Positions 48,301-60,600 of a stretch of DNA of 64,000 nucleotides are shown here, one piece after another. Below the pieces are notes generated by a model. That model was not told where the DNA came from. It did not search any database and worked only from the letters and a program-made list of their open reading frames with translations. The DNA is from Phyllostachys edulis (taxonomy: Eukaryota; Streptophyta; Magnoliopsida; Poales; Poaceae), in NCBI GenBank assembly GCA_036346405.1, contig CM070568.1, forward strand, positions 34,754,820 through 34,818,819, given 5' to 3'. The stretch's first letter is position 1. The number at the start of each line of letters is the position of its first letter. The position numbers and the translations under genes were made by a program.

Positions 48301-49463
48301 TGAAGGTTGAACATAGAGTACCCACAAATAAAAGGTTCAAGTTTGATGTTTTGTTAACAGTTGACCGCTTTCGTTACATTACCTTATTTCAGGACGCTAG
48401 GTTATTAGTCTGTTTGTCCTGTGTTCTGATTTCTCCAAAATGTAAATGTCAGATATTTGCCAGTTGCCACTCCAAAGAGTGGATATATCTAAAAATTCCA
48501 ATGTGCATTAGATTACTTTCTGGAACCATGATTTCTATGAGATTTTGCTAGTTCCCACCATTTGTGTTTCTTGGCTAGCAACTGCCTGGTGTATATGGAG
48601 TATGAATATCTAAATGTTGAACAAGAATTTATATTCATGATGTGTTTACTACATGATCATCGAAAGAGAAGGACACTATTGTGTTCTTATTGAAGCACGA
48701 GGAAAGGGTACATACCAGAAAAGGTTAATGTACATGCCCCAAGGGTTATATGCTAGTCACCAAACCATGTACTTTACCAGCAGTATGTGTTGTGATTTTT
48801 AAGAAAATTAAATACTTTCATCTGTGTGAACTATTGAAACTTGCCTACATCCAAACTTGGTGTACATTTTTGGGAAATGGGACAGTTGGATTCTCCAAAG
48901 CTTCTTTAAAGCACAACATGCTGAATGTTATTTGGAATTATATCTAAGCAGATCAATCATCTTAGTGAAAGTTAACTATCCATAGCTTTCAATTAATTGA
49001 TGCAGGCACTTATAGCTGATTTTGAATTATCTGAGGGAATCTACTCACGGGCGAAAATTGAAGATGCCGATTCGGTGTGCCTATGGTTGGGTGCAAATGT
49101 GATGCTGGAATACTCCTATGACGAGGTTATTTTGGGCATACCAAGCATCGTGATTTTCGACTCCTTTATTTAGTTTTTCCCCTCATTTTTTGAAATTTTG
49201 CAGGCAAATGCCCTATTGAAAAAGAACTTGGAAAATGCAAAGGCCAGTTTAGAAGTCCTTGTTACTGATCTTCAGTTCTTGCGGGACCAACAAACCATCA
49301 CTCAGGTAAAATGATCATGACTGGCATATCTGGTCTTAAATTTTGCCTGAGCACGCTCACCATGATCTCATGATCAATGTATTGTCCTCAGGTTACAATT
49401 GCTCGGGTATTCAACTGGGATGTGCACCAGCGGAGAAGCAAACAGGCTATGAAAGAAACTTGA
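45348..49463 (+). CDS. PFD3: Prefoldin subunit 3 (VBP1 homologue), six exons
   Basis: Alpha-type subunit of the cytosolic prefoldin hexamer, which hands unfolded actin and tubulin to the CCT chaperonin. Exons are 45348-45490, 46737-46794, 48090-48161, 49006-49125, 49204-49305 and 49392-49463, all GT-AG with matching phases, giving 188 aa, the usual family length. An alanine-rich start is followed by RRGIPAAAFVEDVETYL, then the first coiled-coil helix (about 45-95, LQQYKIVEMKLLAQQRDLQ, IPDIEKCLDIVATLQ). The beta-hairpin segment FELSEGIYSRAKIEDADSV, then VCLWLGANVMLEYSYDEA, covers about 95-135. The second helix (about 135-170) contains LLKKNLENAKASLEVLVTDL, and the protein ends TIARVFNWDVHQRR and a basic tail. 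An upstream in-frame ATG at 45264 would add 28 residues but lies in the pyrimidine-rich leader; the start at 45348 fits the family. Intron 2 carries a hAT element. Confidence 0.92.
47085..47985. mobile_element. Non-autonomous hAT element in prefoldin intron 2
   Basis: Exact 8-bp duplication actaaaat (47077-47084, 47986-47993). Termini CATGGTTATCAAGTCG and, inward from the right, CAAGGTTATTAAGTCAG. The left subterminal 150 bp is packed with gactagtc and aagtcg in both orientations; the centre is GC-rich and the right third is a degenerate TG/GTGTG tract. The long open frames on both strands (up to 248 aa) are low-complexity and not genes. Confidence 0.85.
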
Positions 49464-49543
49464 TTGTCTTTTTTATTCTACCAGCCAATGAGATTGGGAC
49501 ATTTTTTGTATTCTCTTGCCACCTCTGGCAGGTCAGTCTATCA

Positions 49544-49545
<2 letters not shown>

Positions 49546-49599
<54 letters not shown>
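49546..49599. repeat. (TG)n microsatellite downstream of prefoldin
   Basis: About 27 uninterrupted GT units, 80 bases after the stop codon, in the probable 3' UTR or a UTR intron. Confidence 0.95.
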
Positions 49600-49600
<1 letters not shown>

Positions 49601-49960
49601 GGTGATGGTGGCCTACGCTGTGTAACAATGTATCAAATCTCATTCAGTTTTATGGTGTTGGAACTCTATTGTCTGCTGTAGAAGATGATGTTCACTTCTG
49701 TTATGGCTACCTGCCTCTTTTTCTCTCTAGCCGATGGAACAAATTTTAAAAGTAATTTATCATTCTTCCACTTTCAGAGTGAAGCCTTGCAATTGCTCAA
49801 CGTGCAGCTGGAGAAAAACAAAAAAGAGTACAATTACTTCCTGTATGATATGTTTACTGGATTGTAGTTCTCTCTCAGGTGAACTGTTCCATCGTCATGT
49901 CGAAGTTGAACAAATCTTAGAAAAGACGAGATGGTTAATTTGATCTGACACTCTTAGGTG

Positions 49961-50098
49961 CGCGTTGATCAGGAGGCTGGATTAATGCATGCGAGCTTAC
50001 GTGTGCGGTCAATGGTCATTAGGTTTAATATGCACAAACGCGTTGATCAGGATGCTGGATTAATGCATGCGAGCTTACGTGTCCGGTCAATGGTCATG
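49961..50098. repeat. Tandem duplication, 60-bp units
   Basis: 49961-50020 and 50039-50098 differ at three positions; both begin cgcgttgatcagga. Confidence 0.95.
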
Positions 50099-50159
50099 GT
50101 TGTACGGTACCAGATGTTCCAATCGGAGATGGCCGCAGTCTAGCCTCAGTATGAACTAG

Positions 50160-50445
50160 TCTAGATGTGATGTCAGCTGTCTAATAGCATTTGTGATATC
50201 AGTTGACTCGTAGGACATAAGATGATATAGAGGACAGACGGAAAGCATAGAGAATTAAGCTGTCTCTCGTATAGTCGCCTGTAACACGAGAAATAAGATA
50301 CATTATATATGAATGAGCTGTCTATAGAGATATGTTTAAAAAATAATTTATTGTAAAACTATTTTTAATGCTATCTATAGATGACGTAGAAAGATGTTAT
50401 AGACAACAGCAGTCTATACATGCTTACTGTAGCATCTTGCCTTTG
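50160..50445 (-). mobile_element. MITE, copy 2 of the family at 5495-5745
   Basis: The reverse complement aligns with 5495-5745 over the whole length (gtctata motifs, tgtatctt core, gacagctgacatcaca tail). No coding sequence. Confidence 0.5.
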
Positions 50446-50610
50446 CATCAAGAGAATAAATTAGGCTGTTCTTTTATAGTCACAACTGCTAACTGCCTGA
50501 TTTGACCAAGCTTAATGTCTATAAGCATCTGGCCTTTGCATCAAGAGATCATAAATTAGGCTGTTCTTTTCTAGTCACAACTGCTAACTGCCTGATTTGA
50601 CCAAGCTTAA
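50431..50610. repeat. Tandem duplication, ~86-bp units
   Basis: 50431-50515 and 50524-50610 are nearly identical, both running from agcatct to gaccaagcttaa. It adjoins the MITE end. Confidence 0.95.
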
Positions 50611-53600
50611 CCTTGTATCTGAACTTGGTGAGTTCACATGGAAACTGAATTTCTGCACCCTCGCCGCCCATGCCGCCGACGGGGCGGCGGCCGCCGCCGC
50701 CCTGCCAAGATCCATCTTAGGGATAGTAGAAAAGCCTCACCATCATTGAACTTGTGATGCAATCTTCAAGGTATTAATTGGTCTAGCATCACTCTTGCTG
50801 TCAAGATGGAGCTAAACTCAAGATTTGTGTGCTTAACATGATCTGAATTTCTCATGCATTGCATGCTCTGAGTAACACATACAAGTTGATACTGTTGCTG
50901 TCTTTCTGCTGCGTTCTGAATTCTGCTTCATGACAGCAACATCTGCTACGGCATGAGTTATGGCAACATATATATGGCAATCCCTGCATCCTAATGTAAT
51001 TAATATGCTCTTAGAATTTGGTCAATACGTTGTTGCTGCTTAGAGCTTTCATCTTACTCGGTCTAAGTTTCCAGCTTGCCAAATGTTCTTAAATCAGGCA
51101 TAATGTATTCACGATGAGATCAGGATCATACATCAGTGGATCAGCCTCCTCATCAATTTAGTTTGATTTTTCAAAAGGCGCCATTAATTTAGTTAGGGAA
51201 ATTATAGTATGGAACCCAATCGTTCTGTGGTCTTATCTGTTCTGCATCATCTGAAACGAAGTCATATGGAAAGGAAAAAAAAGAGAGCTTCTCATTGTTG
51301 ATCTAAAAAAAGTGAGGGCAATAACTGGCTCAATGCGCGTAATGAAGTACACAAGTCTCAATTCCCACCTGACAATGGTACGACAATTTGTCAAACGATA
51401 AATTTAAGTACCTTGCTGATATGAACCCGAAGTTCTGTTGCATTAATTTCATGGAAAGAAAAAGGAAGAAAAATGCCAATACCATCATTTTTTTCTATTA
51501 CCTTCATCTTGTAGAGTGATCGCATTCTGTGTCCTTACTTTTGAATTGCTAAACTTTAATATTTCTTCTGAACATTAACCTAGTAGAGTCCCATATCACT
51601 TTTCAGTCAAACATTTCTAACATGTTAGAAATGTTTGACTGAAAAGTGATAATATCACAATGGGTGACAAATCAACAGGAAACCACAACGAAACTGTCAT
51701 TATCGGCAGGTGTCGATAAATAGGTTGCGCTTAGTAATGTGGAAAGTAACATCTCAATTTGTTCTTTATTGGCAGAGGTTCAGTAACTTCGGTTGCTATC
51801 TAGCCAACATCAATACCACTACAAACAGTATCATCTTCTTCCAAATTCTAAAGGCAAAATAATTCATTGTTGCCTTCAGGAAAGATCGTTGCGGTTCTAA
51901 ATTCGTCAATATTTACATTTATTCTTTCTTAGCTGTTCCTAGATGATGTAAAAATGAAAGGTGGTTCTAAAAGTTTTTGTTTTGTTTTGTTTACCTTTTT
52001 TCCCCTAGCTGTGCTGTTAATACCATGGCCTTCTAATCAAATTTTAATGTGGCTATGTTGGCCGCATCATTCATTTTGCCAAAGGTTTGTTTTATTGCCA
52101 GTTTGCATTCATTACTGTCATTCCTCTAGTAATGTTGGTTTGATTTGATTTCTTCTATAATTCTGTAATCTGACCTCCTGTTGTCATGATTGAGTCCTAC
52201 AGTGGCTTTCAATAAGCTACAGAAATGTTTGAGTCGGCATTGCTAAAGCCTTCAATGGCTCATCCTAGAAGAAAAGAATCTCATCTAACTTATTTATTAG
52301 CGCACATGAATAACCAAATTATACGCATTCTTGAAGGAATAATGTATTTGATTAACAGTCATGCTCCAGTGAAACTTGGAAAGATTGTACCTAAAATGCT
52401 ATGGATGTAGGGCCTAGGAAATTCCGAGAAGGCGTGTTCGAACTACAGTAACTAAGCAGTACAAGCTGAGTCGTCTAATTTCAGAGGCTAACTCGAAAAT
52501 TGAAGGCATCTAATTTATCAGTCAAAATCCACCGCTGGGAATTTGTCCTCTGGAATTCTTGTAACCATTACCTCAAGAAGCATCTGATTACGCAATTTAA
52601 CATTCCATTTTATTTTTGTTTTTCCGCAAATAAAAATTAAGAGTCTTCAACCTTCTCTTGACTGGCATCAAATATTCTGATCAAGGACAGAAGTGTTTCA
52701 GTTTCAATTCGTTGCTGCTCCAAAAAATTTTCCATCTTATTTTCTTACTGCAAAGAACTGAAGAACTTGTAAGACTTTCTAAGCCATTTTTAAAACTGCA
52801 ACTAAACGAAACTGCAGTCAGATCGATCCGATGACCATGCTATTATAGCAGACTCTGCCGAGTTGCAGATAATTTGTGCACACCTACGAAATCATGTTCC
52901 CCCCTGAGATCTCTATCATGGAATTAATTCTTGGAAATTTTCTGAGCAACCACACTGCAATAAAAGATGCTCAACCTTCTCTGTCTGAAACTGGAGCATA
53001 GGTTCTTGGTACAATCGTCATTGAAAACACGTCTAAATCTTCTCATGTTGCAAACCTTCTTTTCCCAATGGTGCTTTGACAACATGTTTTCTTATATCGC
53101 TTTCTGGTGGCTTTGATCGCAGTAACCGCTCGCTTCCCGAGGAAATAGTTCAGAACTTCAAAATTGGTCTGGATTTGCGGTTGCCGGTGGAAATCTAACC
53201 AGATGATTGCTGCCAGTTTTCAGAATATAGAAGCTTAGAATAACAGTGATGCATCATTTCATACATATCGGTCGATCTCGCTAAAGCATATTAAGTTGTA
53301 ACTGCAAGTGCGTACGTAGCACCTTAATTAGGTTTAAACGTGCACCCGCTTGTAATCAAGTTGTCTGTCGCAAGAGTTCAGCATCAATTTCTCCTATCTT
53401 TTCACCATCATCCAATTAACCATCCCTTCCATATTTTCTCGCTATTTTCACCTCTGTAGTTAACACCTATCCCTTTCTTGAACACCACATCACTCACAAG
53501 CCACAATCAAAGCTAAATCAAGTTTTCCATTAAACTCCCTCTCACACATGAGAGAGAGAGAGAGAGAGGCATGAAGAAGGCATTCAATCAAGTTTGCCAT

Positions 53601-53640
53601 CTTCTTCGATGGCAACCACTTTATTAGGCATGCACCTGAG
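50611..53640. other. Intergenic region between prefoldin and the acyltransferase
   Basis: Mostly AT-rich without a supported gene. A short GC-rich run (50660-50705), a perfect palindrome (51594-51651) and a GA repeat (53549-53570) stand out. Open frames up to about 65 aa have no recognisable domain. Confidence 0.45.
51594..51651. repeat. Perfect 58-bp palindrome
   Basis: Two 29-base arms meet without a spacer at 51622/51623; the left arm starts tatcacttttcagtcaaac and the right arm is its exact reverse complement. Confidence 0.97.
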
Positions 53641-53665
53641 TGGCTGAGTCATGACCATGCTCTTC

Positions 53666-53674
53666 TATATAATA
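53666..53674 (+). promoter_or_regulatory. TATA box of the acyltransferase gene
   Basis: tatataata lies 82-90 bases before the ATG at 53756. This would give a leader of about 55-60 nt. A GA repeat lies about 100 bases further upstream. Confidence 0.65.
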
Positions 53675-53755
53675 CAAAGCTAGGGTTTCTACATGTAGCT
53701 AGCTAGCTAGTGGTATCGATCCTAGTACTCCTACAAGCTTACACACACATCCTCC

Positions 53756-56700
53756 ATGGCCAAGAAGAAGATGGCGGCAGCTCACAAGTTCTTCTCCACC
53801 CTCCTCTCCCTCCTCCACGGCCGCACCGCCCCACTGCCGCCTTCGGCCACATTGCCACCTCACCCCTCCGTCGTCATCCACATGTGCGGCGCCCCTCCCG
53901 CGGCGCGGCTCGTGCAGACGCCCTTGCTGGTCATCGACGTCGACGGCGGCCTGCTCCGGTCGCGCTCCCTCTTCCCCTACTTCATGCTGGTCGCCGTCGA
54001 GGCCGGAAGCTTCGTCCGGGGCCTCCTGCTGCTCCTCCTCTACCCCGTGATCGCCTGCGCCGGCGGCGACCTGGCCGTGAGGGCCATGGCCGCGGTCGCC
54101 TTCTGCGGGCTGCGAGCGGCGCGGTTTCGCGCCGGCCGCGCCGTGCTGCCGCGGTGGCTCCTGGATGACGTGGCGGTGGAGGGGTTCGACGTGGTGCGGC
54201 GGCGGCCGGAGGCGGGGAGGAGGAGGGTGGTGTGGGCCAGCAAAATGCCGAGGGTGATGGTGGAGCCGTTCTTGAAGGAGTACCTGGCGCCGCCGGATGC
54301 GGCGGACGTCACCACCGTCGCGGCGAGGGAGATGAATGTGGTGTGGGGGTTCTACACTGGTATCATGGAGGAAGGAGGCGGCGAGGTGACGACGGAGGTG
54401 AGGAGGAAGATGGAAGGAGTAGTCGATGACGTTGTAGGGTTCACTGGAGGATCCATGGAGTTTCTTCGTAGTCCCGTGTCATCCTTTTGCAAGGTATGGT
54501 TGATTATGGGCAAAAGCGCACGGTTTTTAAAGCGTTTTTCTTCCTTACATATGTTGTTGCATGATACCATCCTCAGCGCAAGGCAGACGGCCGTCTTCTT
54601 GCCACGTATCTTGCTCTGTCTGGCCCACGCATATTCATGCTTGTCTGTAAGTTCCAAAAAGAGGCAGATCCACCTCCTTGTCCGTCCCATGAAGGGACGG
54701 ATCCGTCACCTACCACCTCGTTCGTCCTGCGGTGGGACTGAGCTATCACTCCTCTCTCGTGGGATGGAACAACGTACGTACCTACACGCACATAACTCGT
54801 CTGCCCTACAAAAATATGGATTGACCACATGATAGAGATGCGTACACTGTCCTAGGTTAGCTCGGGAACTAATCGACAAGCTAGACACGAGATTAGAGGT
54901 AGGCTTCCACTGTCCTAGCTAAGCTCGGGAACTAATCAACAAGCTAGACAAGAGGTTAGGTTCGCATTACGTTCCAATTAACTAGTCGAAAGCACAGCTT
55001 TCGTAGCCTCCAAAAATCGCTTTCCGATGGACACAGAGGCTGGCAGAGCTTATCGAGCACTGTTCGAAGCCTGTAGCTTTCCAGGAGAATTAGCTTCAAC
55101 TTTGCCGATCGCGTGACCCGGTAATTAATTTACCGTGGCATCTCAAACACCATGACACAGAGTTAAAGAATTTAACTCTGTCATTTTCGTTCAATTAACC
55201 ACAGACTACATATTTCTCTTAAAAAAAACCTACAATGTACACGTGGTTAGCCCGTGAGCGCAGCTTTGAGATTCCTGGTGCAGATTTGTACAGATCGATG
55301 CCTATGCGTACTGGAGTACTAATTAACTAGCTAGTCAGCCAGAGTACGATGTGCATGAGGTGTCTGCGGCCGCATGCATGTCCTAGCTGCTCGGTCCCTC
55401 CGTGGGACGGACGAGAGGCAGGTGACAGCTCCGTCCCTAAGTGGGACAGACGAGGTGGTAGATGGTAGATCCGTCCCTCTCTGAGACGGCAAGACGATAA
55501 CGTCTGTGGGTCGTGCGGATAAGGCCACGTGGTAGCACAGCAGTTATTCGTGTCATCCACGGACGGTATCGAACGTCAAATTTGTAAAAAAAAAAAAACA
55601 TGGACGAGGATGCTATTTTTGCAAATATCACCCAAAAAGTGCTATTTCGGCAAAAAAAAATCGTTGTTGCATCGTGTCATGCAGTATACTTGTTCGATTC
55701 ACAAAAAACAAGTTGTTTCGGAATGCGTGCAGTCAAACTTTGGAACTTCGACTTATCAATATATATTTAAATATTTAGATTAGATATATGAAAATTATAT
55801 GTTTAGATTCGTCTCAAAAAGTACTTTCATAATATTATAGTTTTATTATGATTTACAAATATATTACAATAGTAATTAGTGTTTAAAGTTGCATTTCGAG
55901 GAACTTGTTTTCATGAACGGAGGAGTGCATTGTTATTTAAGAAGTTGTCTTTGGGATCTCATCAGCTCAACACATAATCCACTTATTAATTATTACATGC
56001 AGAGTGGCCATCCAACTAGCACCAATGGTGACTAGCTCCGTCGTCTTCTCTAAATATGCTGTATGTCATATGGAATTTTCTTGTTAGCTCGTTGCGAACA
56101 TAAGAAAGATAAGAGTTGTACGCTTACCGGGTTTATATTAGTTCTAAATGCATGAATTAAAATTAAGCCCAACGAAGCTAGAGGTTTTGTATTAATTTGT
56201 TGTGTGGTTCATCATTTCATCATTATTCCTATTGGTATTATTAAGATTGACATGGACCATGATTAAATGATGTTGCATTTCAAAGAGCTAGACATCTTGC
56301 GTACAACTATACAAGTAGCTAGTAATTAATTACCTTTTTTTTTGCGAGGAGTAATTAATTACTTCAAGGTGCTAGTAATTAATTACTTGATTCGGTTACC
56401 TTGATGGAACTTGCTAATTAACCCCCATGAGATCGTATGGTCCACAGGAGGTGTACGTGGTGAGCGGCGAGGAGAAGAGCAAGTGGCGGCCATTGCCGCA
56501 GCACGAGTACCCCAGGCCGCTCATCTTCCACGACGGCCGCCTCGCCTTTCGCCCGACGCCGCTCAACACCGTCGCCGTGCTCACTTGGCTCCCCTTCGGC
56601 GCTGCGCTCGCAGCCGCCCGCCTCGCCGTCGTGCTCGGCCTCCCCTACCGCTACGCCACGCCGCTCCTGGCCGCCACCGGCCAGTCCTGGCGCCTCAGGG

Positions 56701-57344
56701 GCGCGAGGGCCCCACCGCTGTTGTGCCCGGAGCGCTGCCGGCGCGGGCAGCTCTACGTCTGCAACCACCGCACGCTCATCGACCCGGTGTACGTGTCCAT
56801 CGCGCTGGACCGGCCGGTGCGCGCGGTGTCGTACAGCCTGAGCCGCCTCTCGGAGTTCATCTCCCCGATCGGCCGCACGGTGCGCCTCGCCCGGAACCGC
56901 ACCCACGACGGCGCAGCCATGGCGCGGCTCCTCGGCGGTGGCGCGCACGTGGTGGTCTGCCCCGAGGGCACCACCTGCCGCGAGCCGTACCTGCTCCGGT
57001 TCAGCCCGCTGTTCGCCGAGCTCAGCGACGACGTCGTGCCTGTGGCGCTCGCCGTCGAGACGGCCATGTTCCACGCCACGACGGCCGGCGGGTGGAAGTG
57101 CCTCGACCCGCTCTACTACATGGCCAACCCCAGGATGTGCTACACGGTGCAGTTCCTCGCCAGGGTGGACACGGCGCCGGTGAGGGCGGGCGCGGCGGCG
57201 AGCACCGACGTGGCCAACCACGTGCAGCGGCGGATGGCGGCGGCGCTCGGGTACGAGTGCACCATGCTCGCCAGGAAGGACAAGTACCTCATGCTCGCCG
57301 GCAACGACGGCATCGTGCGCGCCAAGTGCCCCACCTGTCAGTGA
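53756..57344 (+). CDS. GPAT: sn-Glycerol-3-phosphate acyltransferase, plant GPAT1-8 type, two exons
   Basis: Transfers an acyl group from acyl-CoA to glycerol-3-phosphate, typically at sn-2 in this land-plant family, for cutin, suberin or pollen-wall lipids; acts at the ER membrane. Exons 53756-54493 and 56448-57344, GT-AG, phase 0, 544 aa. The N-terminal half is a HAD-like phosphatase domain with IDVDGGLL at 60-67, hydrophobic segments at about 75-115, and PRVMVEPFLKEYL near 165. The C-terminal half has all four acyltransferase blocks: NHRTLIDP (352), GRTVRLARNR (388), PEGTTCREP (418) and VPVAL (443). The motif after the first Asp lacks the Thr found in phosphatase-active members, suggesting a product that is not dephosphorylated, as in the GPAT1-3/5/7 branches. 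The ATG is the first in a good context after the TATA box. GC-rich first and second exons and a 1954-bp AT-rich intron are typical of grasses. Confidence 0.92.
54678..55492. repeat. Inverted repeat pair in the GPAT intron
   Basis: Arms at about 54678-54768 and 55400-55492 are reverse-complement copies (roughly 75% identical by eye) with gggacggat and ctaccacctcgt in common, separated by 630 bp. Possibly the ends of an old foldback or Mutator-like element; no target duplication found. Confidence 0.65.
54845..54959. repeat. Tandem duplication, 52-bp units, inside the foldback
   Basis: 54845-54896 and 54908-54959 both run from cactgtccta to ttag with agctcgggaactaatc inside; about six differences. 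Confidence 0.9.
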
Positions 57345-57549
57345 GCGAGGAGCACGCACGAACGAGCACATTTCTTGGACACATGCATCTTTAAATCATT
57401 ACTACTCATTTCTTGGAGAATTATGCGATAGATACGTCTTTAAAAATACAGAAAACAAAAAGGAAACACAATATTATTCTTTGTACATTAAAAAATGGTT
57501 TTAGCTTTTTGTAGCCTTGTAGAGTTTGTATTGCAGCATACTGCTTTTT

Positions 57550-57672
57550 TCCGGTTTATTATTACTATCGTTGTTGTTGTTGTTGTTGTTTAAGCAGGAA
57601 ATTAGTGTTTTTTTTCCTATTTATTATTACTATTGCTGCTGCTGTTGTTGTTATTTAAGCAGGAAGTCAGGA
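57550..57672. repeat. Duplicated GTT/GCT microsatellite block after GPAT
   Basis: Two ~60-bp blocks (57550-57609, 57614-57672) each read tttattattactat, then a GTT or GCT/GTT run, then ttaagcaggaa. Probably replication slippage in or after the 3' UTR. No other feature is seen between 57345 and 57694. Confidence 0.85.
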
Positions 57673-57694
57673 GTTATGTGATTTCATTGTATAG

Positions 57695-60600
57695 TGTGAG
57701 GACCCTTGAAATTGAATTCATTTCAAGTTAAAAGATTATACCATAGGCATAATGTTTAACAAGCGATGAACCCAATTTCAAGTTTCCGGATACGTGTCTC
57801 ACATTAGTTCCCAGGATCAATGACTAATGTACACAAATCATAGACAACATTGTACAAAGTCATACAAAGGCCTTCTATTTATAACAGTAATTTACAAGAC
57901 CAGTATTTCAGTACATAAGTTACATATGTGACCGACGGTCAACTAAAAACAAAAGTCTGCAGCGGAAAAAACTATAAACACTAAAAGGTACCACCAAGTG
58001 TGCCCAACACCCGAAGGCAACTGGGTGGAGGTAGAAACAGCATCATTCGTTAGCGTCGCCATAATCGGCGATAACGGATGTGTTGTAAATATAATCGTCC
58101 TCACCTGCAACAAGTGGTTAATCTAACTGAGTACAGAAGGTACTTGCAAGACTTACACAAACTAATAAAAGAAAGTGTTTAGTAGAACATATCCAAAGGA
58201 TTAGAATTTTTATATATGCTAAAGGATGTCCAAAGGAAGGCTATAGTGGCATTATTTTTTGCATAAAGCAACAAGTTTTATTCCTACACTTTCTAATTTT
58301 TGTAGAGGTCATTTTGTAAACAAGTTTGGACTAAAAACAACGAGTAACTATAAATTAATCATAAATCAAACATATCAAAGTGGCTGTCCACTTTGACTAA
58401 CTAACATGCATGAACAACCATTCATGCCGATGCCAAGTATACCCATGTCAATTTTATTTCAGAGTCTAACGATGATGTCTATGAAAACCAAGTATTGTCC
58501 ATAACTAGGGACACGACTATTCAAATAGTTTTAACTCTGCAGGGGTGTACATCTTTACCCACACGACTCGACCCGCCCGTGAGCCTTTGAATAATAACAC
58601 ACTTCCTTTGGTATATCAGCTGGGTAGATCAAGATTTGGTACTTTTTAGCAAGAACATAATATTGAGTTGAAACACCCTTGCGTGACGAATCCCGCTTAG
58701 TACAAGCTACTGATAGAGCGTGCTAACCGGGGCACGCAAGTTGTGTTGGGAATACCAACCCAATGGTTAAAATCTAACACTGTGCTCACTCGCACATATT
58801 ATATTGCAATAGGATCCCTATGAACATATGATCAAACATATATGTCCTCACACCACCTGTGTTCCAATCCAATAAAATCCCCCCCTACTTAACCAAACTG
58901 GCCCCAATCCAGCGTGTGGAAGTACAAGTAGTTCTTGGTATGACAACTCAAAGTTCGGTCCTTAGTGATCCGGACAAGATTACCACATTACCCATTCTCG
59001 TGCACGAATGCACCATCACTATCAAGCACTTGTCCAGATCGAAACCATGTTTTTAATATACAATTTTAGACTTAACATTCAGTTTTAAGAATTTGAACAA
59101 AAAACAAAAATCTGAAATTTATTTAGTGTCTCCCATGATCGACAAGATAATCTTGTCAATCAAGCTACCGGTCTACTGACTTGCACGGCTAAGCAATTAC
59201 CAAAAGACCAAATTTTTCAACACATGATTTCTATCTTAACCATAAGTGTATGAATTGATTAAGGATAAGCCACAATGATTAGGATATAACTAACTATACT
59301 CACAAATTATTGATATACACAAAAATAGCATGCACATAATTATTATTGCATTTCAAAAACACTAATTACCAAAACTAGGATCAAAATGATGCAAGAGGAT
59401 GCTTGCCTTGATTATAATCTACTTGCTCAATCTCAGGTTGCTTAGAAGTAAAATCACTCACGTCGGGCAAATCAGAATCTAAAAATAACAACAGCAAGTA
59501 AATACCGAGAAAATAGCAAAATGCAAAAGTATATAAAATGCATGATAAAAATTACAGTAGGATGGTTCTGATCTTAAAGTAAATTTTAGTGAAAATTTTA
59601 GTTTATTTGGAGTTTATTTGAATTTGTTATGAATTTTATAAAGTTAAAGTCTTTAATGTATAATTAAATTAATTAACAATTTTTTTTTGCAATAGGAGCA
59701 TGTGTAAAAGTTATTCCAGATTAATGTTCAATAAAAACTAAAACTAACAAATTTTATTTCACTAGATTTGGAGTTAAAATGAATTACTTATGAATTTTTG
59801 AAGTTTAAACTATTTTCAGTGCAAAACTAAATCAATTCGGGAATTTAAAATGTATTCAAAACTTTTTGCATCGAGCCGTAGCTAGCCCGAGGCACTAATG
59901 AGCGGGCCCAGGGTCCACGGTTGACTTGGTTAGCCTTGACCTAGCCCAGCCGAAAACGTTATGAAAGCGCAAACTCGAAAATACGTTTTCCAGTTATACT
60001 AACGCACTTTTGATTTTCAACGTATACGAAATATGTTTTCACTTAACAAGAAGCGTATTATCTAAACTTACGCAACCACTTAACCGATCAATTGGGCCCA
60101 CGTGTCAGCGACTCAACGCGTAAACTAAAGGCTAAAGCCCACAGTTATGATCGCGGCCCCACCAGTCAGCGAGACATTAAGGAAACCAATTAATACCTAA
60201 TCATTTCTTAGCTTAATCCGATAGCAATTAACGATTAATGGCCCAGCTACAGTATTGTCGGCCGATCCGACAACAAAGCAGCCAGCTCCCGCTCGCTTGG
60301 TCGGCGGCTAGCCGGCGCGGTGGTCCACGGCCGCGCAAACCATTAGCCAAAATGGAACCACAATAACATGGCGGTCCTAGTAGTGGCCGGAATTTGGCAG
60401 GCGGTGAACCACAGCAGCGGCGCAAAAATGGGCAAAAGTGGCGACAACGATTTGAAGGCGCATTAAGCAATTGAGCTTATGTTTATGCTACTAAGGGACA
60501 TGAGGAAGCTACCTGAGCCAAGAGGATGACCAAAAACGCATTGGAGCTCGCCGGCGACGTGTGACCGAAAAGCGACAAAGAGGGATCCATGTCAACACGA

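Noticed and set aside
56418..57371. 317-aa open frame on the minus strand opposite GPAT exon 2
   Set aside because: It is a GC-rich shadow of the acyltransferase exon: no domain, His/Arg/Val-rich composition, and the plus strand has all four acyltransferase motifs.
56411..57394. 327-aa plus-strand frame over GPAT exon 2
   Set aside because: Frame-shifted reading of the same exon; Arg/Pro/Ala-rich and without motifs.
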